A DNA stretch of 64,000 bases. It comes from Nonomuraea aurantiaca. Its GTDB lineage: Bacteria > Actinomycetota > Actinomycetes > Streptosporangiales > Streptosporangiaceae. The notes below the pieces were generated by a model. That model did not search any database and was not told the DNA's origin. It worked only from the letters and a program-made list of their open reading frames with translations. The position numbers and the translations under genes are program-made. Below, piece by piece: positions 43,260-53,279 of this stretch. Each line of letters starts with the position of its first letter. Positions within the stretch are counted from its first letter, which is position 1. The stretch is taken from positions 124,001 through 188,000 of the forward strand of contig NZ_JAIWNB010000003.1 of the NCBI RefSeq assembly GCF_020215705.1, read 5' to 3'.

Positions 43260-43906
43260 CGTGACGGCACCAGGAGCTCGCCCGGGAGGGCCACCCGGGC
43301 GGTGATGCCGTGTGGCGGCGACTCGTCCAGCCACACGCGCACGCCGAGCCGCTCGGCCAGCCTGCCCACCACGTAGTGGCCGAGGTAGCGGGTGGGAGCG
43401 GCGAAGAAGCGCCGTTCGCCGCGGAGCCGGGCGTTCGCGGCGGCGCGCTCTCCCTCGGTCATCCCCACGCCCTGGTCGACGATCGCGATGTGGCACTCGC
43501 CCTCGCGGGTGCTGGCCCGGATCTCCACCTCGGTGTCGGGCGGCGAGCAGGTCAGCGCGTTGTCGACCAGCTCGGTCACCAGGTGCGCGATCTCGGCGAC
43601 GGCCGTGCCCCTGAGCAGGGCGTCGTCCACCTCGCCCAGCACCGCGCGGCCCGACCCGGCCGCGCTCAGGGCCGAGCGGAGCACGTCGCGTACGGCGACG
43701 GGATCAGGCGGGCGGCGCGGACGGACGGCGGCGGGCCGGTGAGGCTCCTCGGCCGCGGGCTCCGCCGTGTCCGGGGCCTTCCCGGCCAGCCGGCGCGGCG
43801 CCGCGCGGGCGATCGTGGCAGGGACGGTGAGCAGGACGGTCAGCCGAGTCTTCAGCGCGCACGGCCAGCGCCGCGCGCGACGGGTGTTCCTGGACGGAAC
43901 GGTCAT
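43244..43906 (-). CDS. Histidine-kinase-like ATP-binding protein
   Basis: A 220-residue protein from ATG 43906. It has a HATPase_c domain only: ELVDNALTCSPPDTEVEI (N-box), VDQGVGMTEGERAAANARL (G1), YLGHYVVGRLAERLGVRVWL, SPPHGITARVALP. There is no phospho-His helix. The N-terminus is basic with a weakly hydrophobic stretch. These stand-alone ATPase domains may be anti-sigma-type kinases or partners of a multi-component GTPase/roadblock system. It lies between dnaJ and rsmE, which are usually adjacent. Confidence 0.75.
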   Translation of the reverse strand: MTVPSRNTRRARRWPCALKTRLTVLLTVPATIARAAPRRLAGKAPDTAEPAAEEPHRPAAVRPRRPPDPVAVRDVLRSALSAAGSGRAVLGEVDDALLRGTAVAEIAHLVTELVDNALTCSPPDTEVEIRASTREGECHIAIVDQGVGMTEGERAAANARLRGERRFFAAPTRYLGHYVVGRLAERLGVRVWLDESPPHGITARVALPGELLVPSRVNGR

Positions 43907-44014
43907 CGCTCTTACCCCTCGTAGAGTGACCTCAGGAAGGTGCGATCTCGGCCAACCTTAATCGTTTCGTGATCCTATGGCTACTGAACGTGAAAATCTT
44001 TGGGGTGATCGCCG

Positions 44015-44749
44015 GTGACCGTGCCGGTATTCCTGGCCGACGGCCTCGCCGACCACACCGGGCCTGAGCTGGTCCTCGACGGTCCTGAAGGACGCCACGC
44101 GGCCTCGGTCCGGCGCCTGCGCGCCGGAGAGCGGATCGACCTGACGGACGGGGCGGGCACGGTCGCCGAGTGCGTGGTACGCGAGGCGCTGAAGGACGCG
44201 CTCAGACTCGACGTGCTGGGCCGCTACGAGGTGCCGCCGCCCGAGCCCAGGCTGGTCGTCGTCCAAGGGCTGCCCAAGGGCGACAGGGGCGAGCTGGCCG
44301 TCGAGATGATGACCGAGGCGGGCGTCGACGTGATCGTGCCCTGGGCGGCGGCTCGCAGCGTCACCCAGTGGAAGGGCGACAGGGCGGCCAAGTCGCTGGC
44401 CAAATGGCGTTCGACGGCCCGGGAGGCGGGCAAGCAGGCGCGCAGGTTCCACCTGCCGGAGGTGGCCGAGCCGGTGTCCACGGCCGGGGTCGAGGCGCTG
44501 CTCGGCGGCGCGGCGCTCGCTCTGGTGCTGCACGAGGAGGCCGCAGATCCGCTGTCGGGCGTGGCGCTGCCCGCCGGGGGCGACATCGTCGTCGTGGTGG
44601 GGCCCGAGGGGGGTGTCTCTGACGCGGAGCTGGCCGCGTTCAGGGCGGCGAAGGCGGTGCCCGTGCTGCTCGGTCCGACGGTGCTGCGTACCTCGACGGC
44701 GGGGGTGGCGGCGGCGGCCGTACTCATGGCGCGAACCGGACGCTGGTGA
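44015..44749 (+). CDS. rsmE: 16S rRNA (uracil-1498-N3)-methyltransferase
   Basis: A 244-residue SPOUT-class enzyme from GTG 44015. N-terminal PUA-like part (VLDGPEGRHAASVRRLRAGE), then GLPKGDRGELAVEMMTEAGV, VIVPWAAARSV, and the knot region VVVGPEGGVSDAELAAF with LGPTVLRTSTAG that binds SAM. Acts on 16S rRNA of assembled 30S subunits. Directly follows dnaJ in many actinobacteria; here one gene is inserted. Confidence 0.95.
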   Translation: MTVPVFLADGLADHTGPELVLDGPEGRHAASVRRLRAGERIDLTDGAGTVAECVVREALKDALRLDVLGRYEVPPPEPRLVVVQGLPKGDRGELAVEMMTEAGVDVIVPWAAARSVTQWKGDRAAKSLAKWRSTAREAGKQARRFHLPEVAEPVSTAGVEALLGGAALALVLHEEAADPLSGVALPAGGDIVVVVGPEGGVSDAELAAFRAAKAVPVLLGPTVLRTSTAGVAAAAVLMARTGRW

Positions 44750-44799
44750 GTGAGGCCGCTTGACCGGCGCGAACCCGAGGCCGGCGAGCTCTCAGTCGC

Positions 44800-45450
44800 T
44801 CACGGTGTGGTGGCGAGGGGGGTGCCGCCGAGCGGGCTGGCGAAGGTGTTGGCCGTCGTGTCGATGTCGGTCGGCGGGCACTCCTCGACCGGGCAGGGCC
44901 CGCCGGGCGTGCTCGTGTCCGAGAGCGTCGGCGTGGGCGTGGGCGTCGGAGTGGGCGTCTCCTCGTCCGTGGGGCAGTCCTTCGGCGGCTGCTCCTCGGT
45001 GGGGGTCGGGCACTTGGGGGTCGGTGTCGCCTTGGGCGTCGGCTTGCTGGTGGACCTGGCGGTCTCCGAGGCGGGCAACGGCGCGGAGGTGATCGGGGCG
45101 GGCACCACGGCGGGCGGATCGTCCGGCGGCGGGGTCGGCTTCGGCGAGGCCGGCCGGCTGGTCGAGGAGTTGGCCGGCGGCTTGGACCTGGTGTCTCTGA
45201 CCGGCTCGATGGTGTCCTGCTGCATGACCTTGTGGCGCAGCTCGGGGACGACCATCACGATCGTGCCCGCCACCAGCAGCGCGCTGGCGGCGGCGGCGCC
45301 GGCTCGCCACCAGAACAGGTTACGCACCCCGCGCCGCTCGATGCGGGCGCGGATGATCTCCAGTCCTTCCGGCGAGGGCACGACCGTGTCCGCCTCCGCG
45401 CGGAGCACACGGCGCAGGACGTCGCCGTACTCGTCGGGGGACTGGGTCAT
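44800..45450 (-). CDS. Membrane partner of the sigma factor, anti-sigma-like
   Basis: A 216-residue single-pass protein, ATG overlapping the sigma-factor stop (ATGA). A cytoplasmic N-terminal segment (DVLRRVLRAEADTVVPSPEG) is followed by one helix (AGAAAASALLVAGTIVMVVP) and a long Pro/Thr/Ser-rich extracytoplasmic tail with a run of PTPT repeats and three Cys. The zinc HxxxCxxC motif of ZAS anti-sigmas is missing. Position and topology suggest it controls the sigma factor, but this is inferred. Confidence 0.7.
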   Translation of the reverse strand: MTQSPDEYGDVLRRVLRAEADTVVPSPEGLEIIRARIERRGVRNLFWWRAGAAAASALLVAGTIVMVVPELRHKVMQQDTIEPVRDTRSKPPANSSTSRPASPKPTPPPDDPPAVVPAPITSAPLPASETARSTSKPTPKATPTPKCPTPTEEQPPKDCPTDEETPTPTPTPTPTLSDTSTPGGPCPVEECPPTDIDTTANTFASPLGGTPLATTP

Positions 45451-46052
45451 GACATTTTCTCCAGGACGGATCGCAAGGCGGCCATGCCACGAGCTGTGTG
45501 GCTCTTGACCGCGCCCTTGCTGATGCCCATGGCGTGGGCGATCTCAGCCTCGGACAGATCACCGTAGTAGCGAAGGACGAGTGCCTCTCTCTGACGTGTT
45601 GGCAGGGACCTTAGCGCTTCGATGACGGCGGTGCGTTCGAGCTCGCCGATCGCGCCGTTCTCGGCGCTCGGAGCATCGGGCAGGCCCTTGGGCGCGTATT
45701 TCTCGACGACCGCGCGGTGACGCAGCACGGAACGGGACCGGTTGACGACGGATTGCCGCAGGTAGGCAAGTGCTTTGTCGGGATCGCGCAGTCTACGCCA
45801 GGCGCCATGGATGGCGACGAACGTGTCCTGCACGACTTCTTCCGCGGTTGCCATGTCTCGCACCAGCAACACGGCGAGACGCACTAATGACCGAAAGTGC
45901 GCACTGTAAAGCGCGGTCACGGCCATGTCGGCGTCCCACCCGACCGGCACCGCCCCCAGCGACCTGTCGGCCAAGAGGGTTTCGGTGGTCACATCATTGG
46001 GACGCGCGGCCTTCCCGGAGGGTTTACGCTCTTGCGGTTCCTTAGAGGGCAT
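45447..46052 (-). CDS. ECF RNA polymerase sigma factor, SigE (SCO) family
   Basis: A 201-residue sigma factor from ATG 46052. Region 2: LYSAHFRSLVRLAVLLVRDM and EEVVQDTFVAIHGAWRRL. Region 4: LRSLPTRQREALVLRYYGDL and EAEIAHAMGISKGAVKSHTA. The N-terminus (about 45 residues, low conservation) makes the start uncertain; GTG starts within it are possible. It belongs to the actinomycete SigE-type ECF group. It forms a two-gene operon with the membrane protein and is divergent from a VWA-protein operon. Confidence 0.92.
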   Translation of the reverse strand: MPSKEPQERKPSGKAARPNDVTTETLLADRSLGAVPVGWDADMAVTALYSAHFRSLVRLAVLLVRDMATAEEVVQDTFVAIHGAWRRLRDPDKALAYLRQSVVNRSRSVLRHRAVVEKYAPKGLPDAPSAENGAIGELERTAVIEALRSLPTRQREALVLRYYGDLSEAEIAHAMGISKGAVKSHTARGMAALRSVLEKMS

Positions 46053-46220
46053 TAGCCAGTCGTGTCCTCGCCAGGTGGCTTCGCCCGACCCTGAATCGTC
46101 TTGTTTTTCGGCAGTCTCGCACACTAACCCTAACCGCGAGGATCTTCGGACGCACGGCACGGCGGATTACCGATTCGCAACAGAGACAGCAGATTCCGTC
46201 CGATCTAGGATCGAGGGAGA

Positions 46221-48284
46221 ATGCGGCGCCCCCAGTCACCCCGCAGAGCCGCCCCGGCCGCTCGGAGCGAGCGGTTGAAGGACGTGGCTGCCATCGTGAC
46301 GCCGCTTTGGGCCTTCCTGGGGGCGGTGGCGGCGCCACTGCTGGGCGGCGGGGCGGTCGGGCGCGTGGTGTTCGCCGTGGCCTGCGTGGTGATCATGGTC
46401 CTGACCGTTCTCGTGGTGGTGGTCCTGCTCGGCGCCCGGCTCGGCCCCGTCGGGACCGCTGTCGCGTGGCTCGGCACCCTGCTGCGGGCGTTCTTCGGCG
46501 GGGTGTGGCGGCTGATCGTGTTCGTCGCCCTGCTGGTCAGGGCCGCCGTCGAGTGGGCGAGCCGGCGTACCGGGCCCCTGGCGGCCGGGGCGCTCGGGTT
46601 CGTCGCGGGGGTGCTCGCGGTGGCGCTCGTCCTGCAGGGCGGGCCGCTCGTGCGGATCGGACTGGGCTGGGTGCTCTCCAGCCCCTGTGGCCAGCCGCTG
46701 GAGCTGCGGGTGCTCACCTCCGCCGAGAACGTGGCCGCCCTCCAGGCGGCCGGCCGCCGCTACGCCGACGAGAGCGCCGACCTGCGCGGCTGCCCGCGCG
46801 TGCGGTTCTCCGTGACCCCGCAGCCGCCGCTCGCCACCATGTCCCAGGCCGCCAACAAGGAGTGGAACGACCCCGCCTCCTGGAACAGCAGCACCTACCG
46901 CGCGCTGATCGCGGTCCACCCCGACATCTGGATCCCCTCCAGCGCGGCCACCGAGGAATATCTCCGGCAGGCGTTCGCCAACCTGGGCCAGGTCACGTTC
47001 GACCGGATGTCCCCGGTGGCCACCTCCGCGCTGCTGGTCGCGTTCACGCCCGCGCTGGAGGCGCGGCTGGGCACGCAGCCCTCGCCCACGGACCTGGCCG
47101 GGCTGCGGGCCTGGCTGGAGAGCGTCGGGGCGCCCCTGGTCAGGCCGCGCGCCGACCTGTCGGAGATCGGGCTCATCGCCAGCGCCGGACTCTACGGCGC
47201 CTCCAAGGACGCCTCCAAGGACAGCTCCAAGGACATCGCCGACGAGATCGCCTACACCCCGCCGAACCTCCCGCTCTCCGACGCCGCCAGCCTCCTCTGC
47301 TACGCCCGCGACCGCTTCGACACCGTCAAGGAATCGCTCGCCATGATCGTGCCGGAGCACCTCGTCTACGCGGTCAACAACCACCAGGACCTGGGCGCCT
47401 GCGCTCCGGGGCGGCAGACGGCCGGCCTGTCCTGGCACCGGCTCGACGGACTGCCCACCCTCAGCTACCGCTATGTCCGGCTGAAGTGGGCCGACCAGTG
47501 GAACGACGCGCGCGAGCGGGCGGCGATCGACTTCCACGACTGGCTCGCCCAGGACAGGCTCGCCCCCTACGGCTACCGCGACTCGGCGGGCGTGTCCGAC
47601 CGCAAGGAGCCCATGCCCCTCGGCAGGGAGCTCGACTCGGGGCGGGCCGACAGCGTCGAACCGGCCACCGTCGAACCGGCCCGGCTGATCGACCGCCTCG
47701 GCAAGGCGCACCCCGAGACGTCCTTCCTGCTGCTGGTCGACGCGTCGGGCTCGATGGGCAGCCCGATCACGGGCGGCACCGCGCTGCAGAGGGCCAGCTC
47801 GGGGGCCAGTACCCTGCTCAGGCGGCTGCGCGACGGCCGCGACAGGGTCCGGCTGGCCACCTTCTCCGACTCCGGCGGGCTCGGCGAGACCCTGGCGACG
47901 GGCCCGGCTCAGGTGGCCGGACGGCTGGGGACGCTGGCCGTACACGGGCGCGACGCTCCGCTCGGGGACGTGCTGGCGCAGGCAGCCCCCCTGCTCGCGG
48001 ACACCCCCAACCCGGTCGTGGTCATGCTGACCGACGGCGCTCACGAGGCGGGCGACCTCGGTCGGACGGTGGCCGCCCTGCGGAAGGTGAAAGGGCTGAG
48101 GGTACGGCTGCTGCTCACCGGGGAGCAGCGGTGCGACGCGGACCACATCGAGCGGTTGGTCAAGGCCGCCGGCGAGGCCGTCAAGTGCGCGCCCATCAGC
48201 CGGGCCGAGGCCGCGACGCCGTACCAGGACCAGGTCGACGAGGTCGACAAGGAGCTGACGGAGTTGTGGCGGGAGAGCCCGTGA
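46221..48284 (+). CDS. Solute-binding-like and von Willebrand A domain membrane protein
   Basis: A 687-residue protein from ATG 46221. Four membrane helices (about 20-150), then an extracytoplasmic periplasmic-binding-like domain (ELRVLTSAENVAALQAAGRR, ... HPDIWIPSSAATEEYLRQAF), and a VWA domain from about 500 with the MIDAS DASGSMG (Asp507), the conserved Thr-type site and MLTDGAHEAGD. The combination matches known substrate-binding/VWA proteins of Actinobacteria with unknown role, perhaps binding a ligand and a protein partner outside the cell. A (Ser-Lys-Asp)-type SKDASKDSSKD repeat sits near residue 330. Confidence 0.82.
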   Translation: MRRPQSPRRAAPAARSERLKDVAAIVTPLWAFLGAVAAPLLGGGAVGRVVFAVACVVIMVLTVLVVVVLLGARLGPVGTAVAWLGTLLRAFFGGVWRLIVFVALLVRAAVEWASRRTGPLAAGALGFVAGVLAVALVLQGGPLVRIGLGWVLSSPCGQPLELRVLTSAENVAALQAAGRRYADESADLRGCPRVRFSVTPQPPLATMSQAANKEWNDPASWNSSTYRALIAVHPDIWIPSSAATEEYLRQAFANLGQVTFDRMSPVATSALLVAFTPALEARLGTQPSPTDLAGLRAWLESVGAPLVRPRADLSEIGLIASAGLYGASKDASKDSSKDIADEIAYTPPNLPLSDAASLLCYARDRFDTVKESLAMIVPEHLVYAVNNHQDLGACAPGRQTAGLSWHRLDGLPTLSYRYVRLKWADQWNDARERAAIDFHDWLAQDRLAPYGYRDSAGVSDRKEPMPLGRELDSGRADSVEPATVEPARLIDRLGKAHPETSFLLLVDASGSMGSPITGGTALQRASSGASTLLRRLRDGRDRVRLATFSDSGGLGETLATGPAQVAGRLGTLAVHGRDAPLGDVLAQAAPLLADTPNPVVVMLTDGAHEAGDLGRTVAALRKVKGLRVRLLLTGEQRCDADHIERLVKAAGEAVKCAPISRAEAATPYQDQVDEVDKELTELWRESP

Positions 48285-49588
48285 CCGTGCGGCGATGGCG
48301 GGCGGCGGCCGTGGGCGCGGCGGCGGGAGCGCTGCTCACGCTCGGCGTGGTCGGCGTCAAGGAGCGGCCGGCGCCGGCGGAGCAGTGCGTGGACGACGAC
48401 GTGATCAGGGTCGCCACCGGCGATGACGTGAGCGTCGGAGGCGCGCGCAGGGAGCTGATCCGCCGCTGGAAGGGCCCGCTCGTCCAGATGATCGAGATCT
48501 CCCGGGTGGCCGACCTCAAGCGCGACGAGATGCTGGCCGCCGCCCAGGCCGACCCGTGCCAGGCCTACGACCTGCTGATCATCGACATGGCCTCGACGGC
48601 CGAGTTCGCCGCCGCCGGCCTGCTCAGCGAGATCCGGCCCGAGGACGTCCCCTCGGGTCTGGTACGCCAGGCGCGCGAGAGCGGTCAGTGGGACGGCAAG
48701 CAGTACGCGCTGCCGTTCGCGGTGGACGTGGGGCTGCTGTACCGCAGGGCCGACCTGCCGGAGCCGGCGAGCTGGGACCAGCTCTGGCCCGCCGCCCGCC
48801 AGGCGGGGGCCACCTACCGCCGCGGCGGGTACCTGGCGCAGCTCGCCGACTTCGAGGGCCGGACCGTGGGGCTGCTCGAACTGCTCCGCGCCTATGGCGC
48901 CACCGTGGTGGACGGCGACGGCGAGATCGTGCTCGACCGGGCGCCCAACGACCGGCGGGCGCTCACCGCGCTGCGGTGGATGCGGCAGTGGCAGAGCGAC
49001 CAGACGCTGGGGGACTCCTGGAAGGACAAGGAGGCCGAAAGCCTGGCCACCTTCGCCGACGGGGGCGCCGGATACCTTCGGCACTGGCCGTACGCGGATC
49101 TGCAGCTGATCACCGACGGCAGGATGCCGTTCAAGCTGTCCAAGCTGCCCGGCCCGGCGACGCTCGGTGGTTCGAACCTCGCGATCACCGCCAGATCCAC
49201 CAAGTACGACAGCGTCCTCAAGTTCGTGAAATACCTCCTCCAGCCGGACAACCAGCGGCAGCTGTTCGCCTGCGGTGGTTACGCCCCGGTCGTCGAGGCC
49301 GCCTACGAGGACGTGGCCGTCTGCCCCGAGGCCGACGCGCGCGAGACCGGCACCCCGCCGACGCGCGACGACCTCCGGCGACTGGCCTCCGCGATCAAGG
49401 AGTCACTGCCGACGGCCACGCGGCCAAAGCTGGAGCACTACACCCGGTTCAGCGAGGTGTTCAGGGCGTGCGTGACGAAGTACCTCTTCGCCGCGGAGGA
49501 GCCGACCCTTCACGACATCGGGATCATCGCCGACGAACTGGAGGTGGCGAAGCTGGGAAGGACCGAGGAGGGCGAGCCCTGTGGGTAG
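48281..49588 (+). CDS. Extracellular solute-binding protein family 1
   Basis: A 435-residue exported protein from GTG 48281, overlapping the VWA gene stop (GTGA). A signal anchor (AAAVGAAAGALLTLGVVGV) without lipobox precedes a type 1 solute-binding fold: IEISRVADLKRDEMLAAAQA, YDLLIIDMASTAEF, QYALPFAVDVGLLYRRADLP, LGGSNLAITARSTKYDSVLK, and a C-terminal helix region. It has no permease or ATPase genes nearby, so it probably works with the VWA protein rather than in transport. Five Cys in the mature part could form disulphides. Confidence 0.82.
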   Translation: MTVRRWRAAAVGAAAGALLTLGVVGVKERPAPAEQCVDDDVIRVATGDDVSVGGARRELIRRWKGPLVQMIEISRVADLKRDEMLAAAQADPCQAYDLLIIDMASTAEFAAAGLLSEIRPEDVPSGLVRQARESGQWDGKQYALPFAVDVGLLYRRADLPEPASWDQLWPAARQAGATYRRGGYLAQLADFEGRTVGLLELLRAYGATVVDGDGEIVLDRAPNDRRALTALRWMRQWQSDQTLGDSWKDKEAESLATFADGGAGYLRHWPYADLQLITDGRMPFKLSKLPGPATLGGSNLAITARSTKYDSVLKFVKYLLQPDNQRQLFACGGYAPVVEAAYEDVAVCPEADARETGTPPTRDDLRRLASAIKESLPTATRPKLEHYTRFSEVFRACVTKYLFAAEEPTLHDIGIIADELEVAKLGRTEEGEPCG

Positions 49589-49598
49589 GGTGCTGCCT

Positions 49599-49943
49599 GT
49601 GACCGACTGCCTCTTCTGCAAGATCGTGGCCAAGGAGATCCCGGCCGAGATCGTCCTCGAGAACGACCGGGCGCTGGCCTTCCGCGACATCAACCCGCAG
49701 GCGCCCACGCACGTGCTGGTCATCCCCAAGGAGCACCACGCCGACGCGGCCGCCCTGGCCCAGGCCGACGACGGTCTGGCCGACGACGTGCTCAAGACCG
49801 CGCACGCCGTGGCCGTGCAGGAGGGCGTGGCCGAGCGCGGCTACCGGGTGGTCTTCAACACCGGGCCGGGCGCCGGGCAGACGGTCTTCCACGTGCACGC
49901 CCACGTGCTCGGCGGGCGTGATCTGCGGTGGCCGCCCGGCTGA
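49599..49943 (+). CDS. HIT-family hydrolase (HinT-like)
   Basis: A 114-residue nucleotide-binding protein. GTG 49599 puts the product at TDCLFCKIVAKEIPAEIV, as in homologues; an earlier GTG 49581 overlaps the previous gene. CLFC, THVLVIPKEHH and the HIT triad VFHVHAHVLGG are present. HinT enzymes hydrolyse phosphoramidates such as AMP-lysine. The HIT gene preceding phoH-ybeY-corC is a common actinobacterial arrangement. Confidence 0.92.
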   Translation: MTDCLFCKIVAKEIPAEIVLENDRALAFRDINPQAPTHVLVIPKEHHADAAALAQADDGLADDVLKTAHAVAVQEGVAERGYRVVFNTGPGAGQTVFHVHAHVLGGRDLRWPPG

Positions 49944-50047
49944 TCCGGCGTGGTGATATTGGCGCGAGCAATCAGCCTGGTCCCGGCTACGATGGGCGGA
50001 GAAGTACATCCGAACAGACCGGGAGGCATCAGGCCGCTGGCCTGCCC

Positions 50048-51069
<1,022 letters not shown>

Positions 51070-51076
<7 letters not shown>

Positions 51077-51170
51077 GGAGAGAGACGTTGAGGACGGAGA
51101 CGTTGAGGACGGAGACGTTGAGGACGGAGACGTTGAGGACAAAGACGTTGAGGACGGAGACGTTGAGGGA
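51070..51170. repeat. 15-bp tandem repeat ACGTTGAGGACGGAG, 6.7 copies
   Basis: Six full units from 51070 plus a partial one, perfect in four; two vary (GGAGAGAG, GGACAAAG). The first unit contains the phoH stop TGA, and because the unit is five codons long every copy keeps TGA in the phoH frame. Each copy also contains GAGGA, a ribosome-site-like string. The array fills the whole phoH-ybeY gap; the last copy lies seven bases before the ybeY ATG. Confidence 0.95.
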
Positions 51171-51176
51171 TCGACG

Positions 51177-51653
51177 ATGAGCATCGAGATCAACAACGAG
51201 TCGGGCGCCGAGGTCGGCGAGCAGGGGCTCGTCGAGCTGGCCACGCACGTGCTCGGCGAGATGGGCATCAACCCGCTCGCCGAGCTGTCGATCGTGGTGG
51301 TCGACGAGCGCACGATGGCCGAGCTGCACGAGAAGTGGATGGGCGAGCCGGGTCCGACCGACGTGCTCGCCTTCCCCATGGACGAGCTCCGACCGGGCGG
51401 CGGGGCGCGCGGCGACGCCGACACCGCCGCCGACCCGGCGCTGCTCGGCGACGTGGTGCTCTGCCCGCCGGTGGCCGCCCGGCAGGCGGAGGAGGCCGGT
51501 CACAGCGCGCAGGAGGAGCTGGAGCTGCTGTGCACGCACGGCATCCTCCACCTGCTCGGCTACGACCACGCCGAGCCTGAGGAGCACAAGGAGATGTTCG
51601 GCCTGCAGGCCCGGCTCCTCGAGTCGTGGCGGGAGGTGCGCAGCCCGCGGTGA
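51177..51653 (+). CDS. ybeY: Endoribonuclease YbeY
   Basis: A 158-residue zinc enzyme for 16S rRNA 3'-end maturation and quality control. Seen: [43 protein letters not shown], and the metal motif [11 protein letters not shown] (His121, His125, His131). ATG 51177; the gene stop overlaps the corC-type GTG (GTGA). Standard position between phoH and the CBS-domain gene. Confidence 0.96.
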   Translation: MSIEINNESGAEVGEQGLVELATHVLGEMGINPLAELSIVVVDERTMAELHEKWMGEPGPTDVLAFPMDELRPGGGARGDADTAADPALLGDVVLCPPVAARQAEEAGHSAQEELELLCTHGILHLLGYDHAEPEEHKEMFGLQARLLESWREVRSPR

Positions 51654-52951
51654 ACGCCTGGTTGCCTCTGGCCATCGCCCTCGTGGTGATCGGTGGCCTG
51701 ATCGCCAGTGCGGAAACGGCACTGACGCGCATCTCCAGGGTGCGCGCGGAGGAGTTCGTGCGCGAGGGGCGGCGTGGCGCCCCGCGGCTGCGGGCCATCG
51801 TCAACGACCCGCCGCGCTATCTCAACCTGCTGCTCCTGCTCCGGCTGAGCTGCGAGCTGGTCGCCACGGTGATCGCGACGCTGCTGTTCATCGACCTGAT
51901 GCACGACCAGGGCTGGGCGTACGTGTGCGCGGCCGCCGTCATGATCGTGGTCAGCTACGTGATCGTCGGCGTCTCACCCCGCACCCTGGGCCGCCAGCAC
52001 GCCGAGCCGATCGCGCTGGCCAGCGCCCCCATCGTCTATGGCCTGACCAGGATCTTCGGCCCGCTGCCCAAGCTGCTCATCCTGCTCGGCAACGCGCTGA
52101 CCCCCGGCAAGGGGTTCCGCGACGGCCCGTTCACCTCCGAGGCGGAACTGCGCGACCTGGTCGACCTGGCCGAGGAACGACGGATGATCGAGCCCGACGA
52201 GCGGGAGATGATCCACTCGGTCTTCGAGCTGGGTGACACCCTCGTGCGCGAGGTCATGGTGCCGCGCACCGACATGGTCTTCATCGAGCGGGGCAAGACG
52301 CTCAGCCAGGCGCTCTCGCTGGCGCTGCGCAGCGGCTTCTCCCGCATCCCCGTCGTGGGCGAGAACGAGGACGACGTCATCGGCATCGCCTACCTCAAGG
52401 ACGTCACCCGCAGGGTGCACGAGTCGGACTCGGGGGAGGACGGCGGCGAGGAGAAGGTCGAGTCGATCATGCGCCCGGCCACCTACGTCCCCGAGAGCAA
52501 GCCGATCGACCAGCTCCTGCGCGAGATGCAGGCCAGGCAGATCCACCTGGCCATCGTCATCGACGAGTACGGCGGGACGGCCGGCCTGGTCACGATCGAG
52601 GACGTGCTCGAGGAGATCGTGGGCGAGATCGCCGACGAATACGACCGGGAGGCTCCCCGCGTCGAGACCATGCCCGACGGCGGGCTCCGGGTGACGGCCC
52701 GGATGCCGGTCGACGAGCTCGCCGAGCTGTTCCACACCGAGATCGAGGTCGACGACGTCGAGACCGTCGGCGGGCTGCTCGCCCACGCGCTGGGCCGGGT
52801 GCCGATCGCGGGCTCCGAGGCGGAGATGGCCGGGCTCCGGCTGACGGCCGAGAGCCTCGCCGGGCGCCGTAACCGGATCAGCACCGTGGTCGTCCGCAGG
52901 GTGGTCCCGCAGGAGGGCGATGTCGTATCCGCCGCCGCCGAGCACGACTGA
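51650..52951 (+). CDS. CNNM/CBS-domain membrane protein (CorC/HlyC type)
   Basis: A 433-residue protein from GTG 51650 overlapping the ybeY stop. Order: CNNM (DUF21) membrane domain starting with a helix, [19 protein letters not shown], three more helices, a CBS pair ([20 protein letters not shown] to [20 protein letters not shown]), then the CorC_HlyC domain ([33 protein letters not shown]). Related proteins affect magnesium or cobalt transport, but the haemolysin name is historical. Normally followed by a Cdd-like gene and era, as here. Confidence 0.93.
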   Translation: MNAWLPLAIALVVIGGLIASAETALTRISRVRAEEFVREGRRGAPRLRAIVNDPPRYLNLLLLLRLSCELVATVIATLLFIDLMHDQGWAYVCAAAVMIVVSYVIVGVSPRTLGRQHAEPIALASAPIVYGLTRIFGPLPKLLILLGNALTPGKGFRDGPFTSEAELRDLVDLAEERRMIEPDEREMIHSVFELGDTLVREVMVPRTDMVFIERGKTLSQALSLALRSGFSRIPVVGENEDDVIGIAYLKDVTRRVHESDSGEDGGEEKVESIMRPATYVPESKPIDQLLREMQARQIHLAIVIDEYGGTAGLVTIEDVLEEIVGEIADEYDREAPRVETMPDGGLRVTARMPVDELAELFHTEIEVDDVETVGGLLAHALGRVPIAGSEAEMAGLRLTAESLAGRRNRISTVVVRRVVPQEGDVVSAAAEHD

Positions 52952-52989
52952 CAGCTCACTGACCGTTTTGCGATGGATGTGGCAAGTGT

Positions 52990-53205
52990 TCTACAAGTCT
53001 GTTGCAAGCGGCGTACGACAGCCTTAATCCCGACACCCCAGTGCGGTGGGTGTCACTGGGGAAGCATCCGAACGCCGGGTGGGGTTCGCGGCGGGAGGAT
53101 GCCCCTGGGGGGGACGACAACGTCTCGGTCTGCTAGCCGATCGTGACGTTGCTCGGCGTAAAGGGGGTTCTCGTCCGGTAAGCCGGACGAGAACCCCCTT
53201 TTAGC
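52990..53205 (+). ncRNA. Strongly structured leader or small RNA with terminator
   Basis: Between the CBS gene and a lipoprotein gene the plus strand can form several stems. GACACCC (53032-53038) pairs with GGGTGTC (53048-53054), or alternatively CCCCAGTG (53036-53043) with CACTGGGG (53054-53061); these two overlap and exclude each other. GCATCC (53064-53069) pairs with GGATGC (53097-53102), and CGAAC (53069-53073) with GTTCG (53084-53088) inside it. A G-run follows, then an excellent terminator. The order resembles an attenuator or riboswitch for the gene at 53280. No known class matched from memory. Confidence 0.35.
53160..53203 (+). terminator. Near-perfect intrinsic terminator
   Basis: AAGGGGGTTCTCGTCCGG (53161-53178) and CCGGACGAGAACCCCCTT (53183-53200) pair over 18 bases around TAAG, followed by TTAG. 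The flanking A/T pair extends the stem, so it can work on both strands. It ends transcripts from the corC operon or from the structured leader, 77 bases before the lipoprotein start. Confidence 0.9.
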
Positions 53206-53279
53206 GTTTGGGGCTTTGTTGGTGACTCCGGTGGATTTTCGTATTCGTCGCGTGGGGACGTTGTGAACCGGGGGGAATC

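Noticed and set aside
45447..46160. Longer sigma factor starting at 46160
   Set aside because: The first 36 codons are not protein-like and extend into the divergent promoter region; ATG 46052 is a better start.
52990..53160. c-di-AMP (ydaO) riboswitch
   Set aside because: CCTTAATCCCGAC and CTAGCCGATCGT recall parts of the ydaO consensus, but the GGGGGACCCA and GGGGTGAATC blocks are missing, so only a general structured RNA is proposed.
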